Shown one piece after another: positions 57,992 to 64,000 of a stretch of 64,000 bases of DNA. The stretch covers positions 124,001-188,000 of the forward strand of contig NZ_MPKW01000005.1 of assembly GCF_009729415.1 (NCBI RefSeq), read 5' to 3'. Position numbers and translations under genes: made by a program. Numbering within the stretch: the stretch's first letter is position 1; each line of letters begins with the position of its first letter. Source of the DNA: Mycolicibacterium sp. CBMA 234. Lineage in GTDB: Bacteria; Actinomycetota; Actinomycetes; Mycobacteriales; Mycobacteriaceae. A model generated the notes under the pieces. That model was not told the origin of the DNA, did not search any database, and saw only the letters and a program-made list of their open reading frames with translations.

Positions 57992-60442
57992 ATGGATACA
58001 GCAACGACGCTGAATCACGTGGGACGCTCGGCTAGCTCAGGGCATGCCCGGTTCATCGGGCGCGTGGGCGCATTGGCCGTCGCACTCGGCATCGGCGCAG
58101 CCATGGCCAGCGGCCCCGCGATCTGCCTGGCCGACGACGGTAAGACCACCTCGTCCTCCGACAACGCATCGCCGAGTAAGGCGAAGCAGGACAAGACCGG
58201 CAAGAAGGTCAAACAACCTAAGTCTCAAAAGGATTCGACAACCGACAGTCAGCAGCCGACGGGCGACACCGACTCGACAACTAAGCCGAAATCAGGCGAC
58301 GCCACCAGCACCCCGCGCTCGGACAGCGAATCGCCGAGCACCGATCCGGCTCCCACCACAAAGAAGCCGCGCCAGGACCTGAAGCGCCCGTCGACCACGA
58401 ACACGAAGTCAGCCGCCCAGACCGCACAACCGGCGTCGACGGCTCAGCAGCCGACGAAGAAGACCAAGCCGACCACGCCGTCCCCCACCGCCGCGACGAC
58501 GCCCACCAACCCGGGCGCCTCGACCACGGCGCCGGTCACCTCGGCATCGTCGCCCACCTCGGTGCCGTCGGTCCGGCCGACCGCCGCCGTCCAGATCAAT
58601 CCCCTAACGGTCGTGCCGCATTCCGCGACGGCCCCGACGACTGGCGGAAACGTCATCACCCAGATGGTGTCCGGCTTGTTGGGCGCCGTCGGCCTGATTC
58701 CGCATGCGGGCACGAACCCGGTCGCTCCGGCACAGACACCGGTCCTGTTTACCGTGCTCGGCTGGATTCGCCGCGAGCTCACCAACACGTTCTTCAACAA
58801 GGCGCCGGTCATCAACTACAACGCCGCGTCCAACAGCCAGACCTTCGGCGGAGTGATCACCGGCAATCTCAATGCCACCGACGCCAATGGCAACAAGCTG
58901 ACCTACACCGTCACCAGCGGCCCGAAGAACGGCCTGGTGAGCGTCAACCAGGACGGCAGCTTCACCTATACCCCAAGCCCGTCAACAGCTTTCACCGGTG
59001 GCGCCGACACGTTCACCGTCAAGGTCGACGACAGGCCGGGCAACCCGTTCCACATCAATCTGCTGAATCTGTTCGCGCCCGACGGCGGCGCGACCACCAC
59101 CCAGCAGATCGCGGTCACGGTGAAGCCGACCAGCCCACTGGGCACCGCCGACCAGATCGCCTTGGAACAGCGCGCCCAGCAGATCGTCAACACCCCGCAG
59201 ATGCAGGCCGCCATCGACGCGCTCAAGCAGGCCTGGCTTACCCACGCACAGCAGCAGTTCGGTCTCGTCGGCGGCGTCGACGCCAAGAATCTGGCACTGC
59301 TCGATGCGGCAGCCAGGGCACAGGCCCTCAACGCAGCCGAGCAGGTGGTGAACAACGACCCCAACAATCCGATGGTCTTCGCCGTCGACATGCCGGCCCA
59401 CAGTTGGTACGGCACCACCACCCAGGACGGGCGTTTTATCTACGACAACCCTGACACCATCTACCGAACCATCCCGGTCAACAGCGCATCGACGTACGTC
59501 ATCACCGGCAAGTACAACAGCGGCGTACCGATCGACGGCAACTTCACCGTCTACGCGGACATCAGCGATGCCAAACCGATCGGCACTCTGAACGCCAAGA
59601 ACATCACCGTCAATCCCGACGGCACCTTCACCCTCACCGCAGGTAGCAACGCCGCCCTGCAGGGCACGCCAAATTACATCTACCTGCCGGCCGACGCCCA
59701 GCAGATATTCGTCCGCAGCACCATGTCGGACTGGAACACCCAGTCCGCACCCAGCCTGACCGTCACCCGCACCAGCGGACCGGCAGATACCTCGCCGCCG
59801 ACGTTCGATGACATGGTGGCTCAAGCAGTTTCGGTCATTCAGAATTTCGCCACGTCGGCGCACAACACGGCACTGACCATCGTCACCGCCAACCTGCAGA
59901 CCGGTCAGCTCAAGCCGCCCAACACCTTGACCCAGCCACTGCAATTCCCCGGCACCATAGGTACGCAGAGCCAAAGTCTGGGCTACTTCCAGCTGGCCAA
60001 CAACCAGGCATTGGTAGTCACCATCAACCCGGGCAATGCCGGGTATGTCGTGGTGCCGGTGACCAACGACTGGGAACTGTCGCCGGACCCCGTCAACCAG
60101 CAGACCAGCCTGAACAACGGCACCGCGATCGCCAATCCGGACGGCACCTACACGCTGGTGATCTCTCCGACCGATACCGGCGTGGCCAACTGGGTGTCGA
60201 CCGGTGGACTGAACCAGGGCACCCTGTACGTCCGATTCCAGGACTTCAACACCAGTTCGACCACTGGACCGTCGATTGTCTCGCAACAGGTGGTCGACCT
60301 CAGCCAGCTCAGCACTGTCCTGCCCGCAGGTACCGAGTACGTCACCGAAGCCCAGAGGCAAGCTCAGCTCACCGCCCGCCAAAACGGCTACAACAGCCGC
60401 TTCTCCCCCGGACAAACCACCACAGGAGCAACCTCCCTATGA
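57992..60442 (+). CDS. Large secreted protein with Thr/Lys/Pro linker, Ig-like domain and DUF1214-like C-terminal region
   Basis: 816 residues. A signal peptide (GRVGALAVALGIGAAMASGPA, cleavage likely near residue 47) precedes about 150 low-complexity Thr/Pro/Ser/Lys residues. A cadherin/VCBS-like repeat follows at about 275-380 (LTYTVTSGPKNGLVSVNQDG then FTYTPSPSTAFTGGADTF). The C-terminal half resembles DUF1254/DUF1214 proteins in its FIYDNPDTIYRTIPV and ANWVSTGGLNQGTLYVRFQD segments. No membrane anchor is seen. Its stop overlaps the P450 ATG, an unusual coupling of a secreted and a cytosolic protein. Function is unknown; surface binding of a hydrophobic substrate is a guess. Confidence 0.85.
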   Translation: MDTATTLNHVGRSASSGHARFIGRVGALAVALGIGAAMASGPAICLADDGKTTSSSDNASPSKAKQDKTGKKVKQPKSQKDSTTDSQQPTGDTDSTTKPKSGDATSTPRSDSESPSTDPAPTTKKPRQDLKRPSTTNTKSAAQTAQPASTAQQPTKKTKPTTPSPTAATTPTNPGASTTAPVTSASSPTSVPSVRPTAAVQINPLTVVPHSATAPTTGGNVITQMVSGLLGAVGLIPHAGTNPVAPAQTPVLFTVLGWIRRELTNTFFNKAPVINYNAASNSQTFGGVITGNLNATDANGNKLTYTVTSGPKNGLVSVNQDGSFTYTPSPSTAFTGGADTFTVKVDDRPGNPFHINLLNLFAPDGGATTTQQIAVTVKPTSPLGTADQIALEQRAQQIVNTPQMQAAIDALKQAWLTHAQQQFGLVGGVDAKNLALLDAAARAQALNAAEQVVNNDPNNPMVFAVDMPAHSWYGTTTQDGRFIYDNPDTIYRTIPVNSASTYVITGKYNSGVPIDGNFTVYADISDAKPIGTLNAKNITVNPDGTFTLTAGSNAALQGTPNYIYLPADAQQIFVRSTMSDWNTQSAPSLTVTRTSGPADTSPPTFDDMVAQAVSVIQNFATSAHNTALTIVTANLQTGQLKPPNTLTQPLQFPGTIGTQSQSLGYFQLANNQALVVTINPGNAGYVVVPVTNDWELSPDPVNQQTSLNNGTAIANPDGTYTLVISPTDTGVANWVSTGGLNQGTLYVRFQDFNTSSTTGPSIVSQQVVDLSQLSTVLPAGTEYVTEAQRQAQLTARQNGYNSRFSPGQTTTGATSL

Positions 60443-61650
60443 CCACCGCCGCCGTCACCTTCACGCCCGGATCCGCTGCCAACTGGCGCAGCCCCTGGGC
60501 CATGTATGCCGCACTGCGCGAACATGATCCGGTTCACCACGTGATCCCCGAGCACGCCCCGGACCAGGACTACTGGGTCCTGTCGCGCTACGCCGATATC
60601 TCCGCAGCTGCTAAGGATTGTGAAACCTTCTCGTCCGCAGAAGGCCTCACCATCAGCTACGACGACATGGAAGCCGTTGGCATCAAGGACAATCCGCCGA
60701 TGGTGATGCAGGACCCACCGGTCCACACCACCTTCCGACGGTTTGTGGCCAAGGGGTTCACCCCCCGCCAGGTCACCGCCGTCGAACCCAAGGTGCGCGA
60801 GTTCGTCGTCGACCGGATCGAGAAGTTGCGGGCCAAAGGTAGCGGCGACATCGTCACCGAATTCCTCAAACCACTGCCCAGCATGGTGGTGGCGCACTAT
60901 CTCGGTGTGCCGGAAAAGGATTGGGATCGCTTCGACGCCTGGACCGACGCCATCGTGGCGGCCAATGCCACGGGTCACCAGGCTGGCGCTGCCCCGGCCG
61001 TTGTCGAAATCTTCGCCTACTTCAACGAATTGATCGCCTACCGCCAGCAGCATCGCGAAGACGACACCGTCTCGCATCTGGTGGAGGCAGGCTTCGGCGC
61101 CGACGGCGACACCTCCGGAATCCTGTCTATCTTGGGTTTCGCTTTCACGATGATCACCGGCGGTAACGACACCACCACCGGAATGCTCGGTGGCGCAGTG
61201 CAATTGCTCACCGCACGCCGCGACCAGCGCCAGCTCCTGATCGACGATCCGGCGCTGATCCCAGACGCAGTGGAGGAACTGCTGCGGCTCACCTCCCCGG
61301 TGCAGGGCCTGGCCCGCACCACCACCCGCGATGTCGAGATCGAAGGCACCACCATTCCGGCCGGCCGCAAAACCCTACTGCTGTACGGCTCGGGCAACCG
61401 TGATGATCGTCAGTGGGGCCCCGATGCCGAGGAACTGAACGTGCTGCGCCGGCCCGCCCAGATCCTCACGTTCAGCCACGGCAACCACCACTGCCTGGGC
61501 GCCGCGGCCGCGCGGATGCAGGCGCGTGTCGCGCTGGAGGAACTGCTGACCCGCTGCCCGGACTTCGACGTCGACGCCGACGCTGTCGAATACGCCGAAG
61601 GCAGCTACGTTCGCCGTCCCACGCACCTGCCGTTCGCGGCACACGCATGA
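60439..61650 (+). CDS. Cytochrome P450
   Basis: 403 residues, soluble bacterial class I type. The I-helix oxygen-activation motif is ITGGNDTTTGML near residue 245. The K-helix ExxR is in AVEELLRLTS. The heme-thiolate cysteine is in FSHGNHHCLGAAAARMQ near residue 352. The heme-pocket opening MVMQDPPVHTTFRRFVAKGF is typical. Overlaps on both sides (ATGA with the secreted protein and with the ferredoxin) make it the centre of a coupled three-gene unit. Substrate is unknown; a lipid, terpenoid or steroid-like molecule is likely given the ligase. Confidence 0.96.
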   Translation: MTTAAVTFTPGSAANWRSPWAMYAALREHDPVHHVIPEHAPDQDYWVLSRYADISAAAKDCETFSSAEGLTISYDDMEAVGIKDNPPMVMQDPPVHTTFRRFVAKGFTPRQVTAVEPKVREFVVDRIEKLRAKGSGDIVTEFLKPLPSMVVAHYLGVPEKDWDRFDAWTDAIVAANATGHQAGAAPAVVEIFAYFNELIAYRQQHREDDTVSHLVEAGFGADGDTSGILSILGFAFTMITGGNDTTTGMLGGAVQLLTARRDQRQLLIDDPALIPDAVEELLRLTSPVQGLARTTTRDVEIEGTTIPAGRKTLLLYGSGNRDDRQWGPDAEELNVLRRPAQILTFSHGNHHCLGAAAARMQARVALEELLTRCPDFDVDADAVEYAEGSYVRRPTHLPFAAHA

Positions 61651-61835
61651 GCAGCGTGGAAGTTGATCGCGAGATCTGCATCGGCATGGGCATGTGCGAG
61701 GGCATCAACAGCACGGTGTTCCGGGTCGGTGACAGCGGCACCGTCGACATCGGTGACACCACCGATGTCGACGAGCAGGTGTTGCGGCGCGCCGTGGCGG
61801 CGTGCCCCACGGGGGCATTGCGCTTCATCGAGTAG
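61647..61835 (+). CDS. Small ferredoxin, likely [3Fe-4S] P450 partner
   Basis: 62 residues. The cluster motif is CIGMGMC, then a distant CPTGAL near the C-terminus, i.e. C-x2-M-x2-C...C-P. Met in the position of the second cysteine of 4Fe ferredoxins points to a [3Fe-4S] (or labile fourth-ligand) cluster, as in mycobacterial P450-linked ferredoxins. Its ATG overlaps the P450 TGA, so it is almost certainly the direct electron donor. No reductase gene is in the window. Confidence 0.94.
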   Translation: MSSVEVDREICIGMGMCEGINSTVFRVGDSGTVDIGDTTDVDEQVLRRAVAACPTGALRFIE

Positions 61836-61907
61836 CGATTCGGCGGTCGCCAGCAACCACCCGACATGACGCGCAGCCGGGCCCGACATGGTTCGATCTA
61901 CGTTGTC

Positions 61908-63527
61908 ATGACTATCGCCAGCCCCTTCCCCGATATCCAGGTCCCGACGACGGCCCTCTACGAGTACATCTTCGGAGACCTGGCTGAGTCGGACGCCGAC
62001 CGCATCGCCATCACCGAGGTCGCAACCGGCGCCGACTACACCTACCGGGAGCTGACCACGCGCATCGAGGCGTTCGCCGGTGCTCTGGCCGCTCGGGGAA
62101 TCGGGGTCGGCGATGTGGTGGGCCTGCTGGCACCGAACAGCGCCGCGTTCGCCGTCGCTTTCCACGGCATTCTGCGGTCCGGCGCCACCGCCACGACCAT
62201 CAACGCGTTGTTCACCGCCAAGGACATCGCCAAGCAGCTGACCGATTCGGGTGCGGTCGTGTTGATCACCGTCTCCGCGCTGGCACCCCAGGCGCTGGAC
62301 GCGGCGACGGTGGTCGGGCTGCCCGCCGACCGCATCGTCATCCTGGACGGCCCCGGCGCCTCGTCGGACGGCCATCCGAACGCCGCCGAACTGCTCGACG
62401 GCGCACCGCCGGCACCGCAGGTCAGCTTCGACCCGACGACCCATCTGGCGGCCCTGCCGTACAGCTCGGGAACCACCGGAAATCCCAAGGGCGTCATGCT
62501 TACCCACACGAATCTGGCGGCGAACGTCGCGCAGATTCGGCCGATTCAGGCCATGGACGCCGACGACCGCGTGGTGGCGGTGCTGCCGTTCTTCCACATC
62601 TACGGCATGACGGTGCTGCTCAACTCTGTGCTGCACGCGCGCGCCCGGCTGGTCATCATGCCGAGCTTCGATCTCGCCCAGTTCCTGGCGACCATCCAGG
62701 ATCACAAGTGCACGTTCGCCTTCATCGCCCCGCCGGTCGCGGTGGCCCTGGCGAAGCACCCGATGGTCGACTCCTACCGGCTCGATTCGCTGAAAGGCCT
62801 GATGTCGGGCGCGGCGCCGCTCGACGACGACCTCGGGATGGCCGTTGCCGACCGGCTCGGCTGCCCCATCGTGCAGGGCTACGGCATGAGTGAACTGAGT
62901 CCGGTGAGCCACTGCATGCCGTTCGACGGCGGCCGCGAACTCGTCGGTGCCGTTGCGCCGCTCAGCTCCTGTGGCTGGACGGTGCCGGGCGCCGTCAGCA
63001 AGATCATCGACCCTGAGACCGGCGCCGAAATCGGCCTGCCCGAACACGGTTTGAGTGAAATCGGCGAATTGTGTTTCCGGGGCCCCAACGTGATGGCCGG
63101 CTATCTCAACAACGACGAGGCCACCCGCGAGACCATCGACTCCGACGGTTTCCTGCACACCGGCGACCTGGCGCGCGTCGACGCCAGCGGGTGCGTCTAC
63201 ATCGTCGACCGGCTCAAGGAGCTGATCAAGTACAAGGGCTACCAGGTACCGCCCGCTGAACTTGAGGCAGTGCTGCTCACCCACACCGGCATCGCCGACG
63301 CCGCGGTGGTCGGAGTCCGGGACCCGGAATCCGGTGAGGAAGTGCCCAAGGCGTTCGTCGTCCTACAACCGGAGTCTGTGTTGTCCCCCGCGGACATCAT
63401 GGAATTCGTCGCCGCGCAGGTCGCCCCGTACAAGAAGGTCCGGCAGGTCGCGTTCATCGACGCGATCCCAAAGTCCGCGGCAGGCAAAATCCTGCGCCGC
63501 GAGCTGCGCGGCATCCGCGAGATTTAG
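61908..63527 (+). CDS. Acyl/aryl-CoA ligase (4-coumarate-CoA-ligase-like, FadD type)
   Basis: 539 residues of the ANL superfamily. The P-loop-like AMP motif is YSSGTTGNPKGVMLTH near residue 185. FFHIYGMT, the adenine motif QGYGMSELSPVSH, the hinge-region GDLARVD and the catalytic lysine in KSAAGKILRREL are all present. It activates a carboxylic acid as acyl-AMP and then CoA thioester. The ATG at 61908 (MTIASPFPDIQVP) is preferred to an earlier one at 61866. It is 72 bp after the ferredoxin with no terminator between, so it is likely part of the same operon. Confidence 0.93.
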   Translation: MTIASPFPDIQVPTTALYEYIFGDLAESDADRIAITEVATGADYTYRELTTRIEAFAGALAARGIGVGDVVGLLAPNSAAFAVAFHGILRSGATATTINALFTAKDIAKQLTDSGAVVLITVSALAPQALDAATVVGLPADRIVILDGPGASSDGHPNAAELLDGAPPAPQVSFDPTTHLAALPYSSGTTGNPKGVMLTHTNLAANVAQIRPIQAMDADDRVVAVLPFFHIYGMTVLLNSVLHARARLVIMPSFDLAQFLATIQDHKCTFAFIAPPVAVALAKHPMVDSYRLDSLKGLMSGAAPLDDDLGMAVADRLGCPIVQGYGMSELSPVSHCMPFDGGRELVGAVAPLSSCGWTVPGAVSKIIDPETGAEIGLPEHGLSEIGELCFRGPNVMAGYLNNDEATRETIDSDGFLHTGDLARVDASGCVYIVDRLKELIKYKGYQVPPAELEAVLLTHTGIADAAVVGVRDPESGEEVPKAFVVLQPESVLSPADIMEFVAAQVAPYKKVRQVAFIDAIPKSAAGKILRRELRGIREI

Positions 63528-64000
63528 GGCTCGTTCACCAGGCCGACGTCGCGCGCGGCTTTGGCCTGGCGATACCCGACGGCAAGGCCCACCAGCGGCA
63601 TCAGAATCAGCCCGGCCAGCCCGAACAGGTCTCCCCGCAGCTCGGCCGGCTGAATGGCGGTCCACACCGGGATGAGGGTGTGCTCGATGGTCTGCAAATC
63701 CGAGGGCGCCGCGTCGCGCGGCGGTGCCACGGGCAGTGGCTGCGGTTGGGCGGCGGGCAGCGCAACGTCCAGCAGCGCCGGAGGTCCCACCTGGGCGGTG
63801 GCCGAGCCGACATGATGTTCGGCTACGACGATCGGCAGCGGCGGCACGCGCATGGCCGTGGCTGCACCGGGATTGGTCGCGGGATTATTGGCACCCGACG
63901 ACCACGAACCGCCGTTGGATTGTGCCGACGCAGTACTCCCGTTCCCGTTCCCGCTGCCGTTCCCGCTGCCGTTGCCGTTATTGCCATTCCCGTTGTTGCC
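63524..64000 (-). CDS. C-terminal part of a Gly/Asn/Ser-rich, probably membrane-anchored protein (5' end beyond the window)
   Basis: The frame is open from the right edge to the TAA at 63524-63526. Its visible 158 residues begin with a Gly-Asn-Ser low-complexity run (GNNGNGNNGNGSGNGSGNGN) and pass through Ser/Ala/Pro-rich sequence. One hydrophobic helix (LFGLAGLILMPLVGLAVGY) lies near the C-terminus, with a basic tail. This suggests an exported protein held by a C-terminal anchor. I do not recognise the family. The stop overlaps the ligase stop on the other strand. Confidence 0.65.
   Translation of the reverse strand, partial: GNNGNGNNGNGSGNGSGNGNGSTASAQSNGGSWSSGANNPATNPGAATAMRVPPLPIVVAEHHVGSATAQVGPPALLDVALPAAQPQPLPVAPPRDAAPSDLQTIEHTLIPVWTAIQPAELRGDLFGLAGLILMPLVGLAVGYRQAKAARDVGLVNEP
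63938..64000. repeat. Hexanucleotide-like low-complexity tract
   Basis: Imperfect tandem units of CCCGTT / CCGCTG / GCCGTT run to the right edge. On the minus strand they encode the Gly-Asn/Gly-Ser run of the partial gene. Such tracts expand and contract by slippage and may make the protein length variable between strains. Confidence 0.8.

Overview
The window is high-GC actinobacterial DNA from a rapidly growing type of mycobacterium (Mycolicibacterium-like). I infer this from recalled gene order and from family-specific markers: BsaP next to BioB, BioQ, a mycobacterial NrtR, RbpA, separate Ppm1 and Lnt genes, a fused CobIJ, and F420-type flavin proteins. No database search was run. Long stretches follow the M. 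tuberculosis order hisI-hisD / nadC-nadA / Rv1593c-Rv1590 / bioB...bioA / treX-treY-treZ / ilvA, then Rv2050 (rbpA) to Rv2074.

Layout. 1-3.3 kb: end of a guanidine/urea-carboxylase type operon (two DUF1989 proteins and an APC permease) with a divergent TetR gene and a perfect palindromic operator. 3.3-9.7 kb: the histidine operon hisD-C-B-H-A-impA-F-I, with stop/start overlaps at almost every junction. 9.7-12.2 kb: SRPBCC protein, AraC regulator, deazaflavin-type oxidoreductase and a membrane protein. 12.2-16.7 kb: nadA-nadB-nadC with divergent nrtR. Two copies of a Nudix-regulator operator lie here, and the 5' end of nrtR appears to be duplicated. 16.7-24.4 kb: secretory-type lipase, DUF2567 protein, bsaP-bioB, bioQ, a 2H phosphoesterase and bioA-bioF-bioD, with two BioQ-like boxes, one of which contains the bioA stop codon. 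24.5-32.8 kb: acyltransferase/SGNH protein and the trehalose pathway treX-treY-treZ. 32.8-37.2 kb: ilvA, a membrane protein, and a cyclic-nucleotide-domain histidine kinase coupled to a patatin phospholipase. 37.5-45.7 kb: conserved hypotheticals, rbpA with a stress-sigma-like promoter, lnt-ppm1, an amidohydrolase, fxsA, purU and a PPOX protein. 45.8-56.8 kb: cobalamin genes cobN, cobG-cobH-cobIJ and cobL-cobM-cobK, a 36-residue membrane peptide gene, an SDR and a biliverdin-reductase-like protein. 56.9-63.5 kb: the most accessory-looking part, an IclR regulator followed by a large secreted protein, a cytochrome P450, a ferredoxin and an acyl-CoA ligase. One 17-bp motif lies before both the regulator and the secreted-protein gene. 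63.5-64 kb: C-terminal part of a Gly/Asn-rich protein that runs out of the window.

Most of the window is core metabolism: His, NAD, biotin, trehalose, Ile and B12. The candidates for an undescribed system are the IclR / secreted protein / P450 / ferredoxin / ligase cluster and, second, the kinase-patatin pair. Convergent genes are often separated by strong hairpins, or overlap at their stop codons (TreZ/IlvA, CobIJ/CobK).
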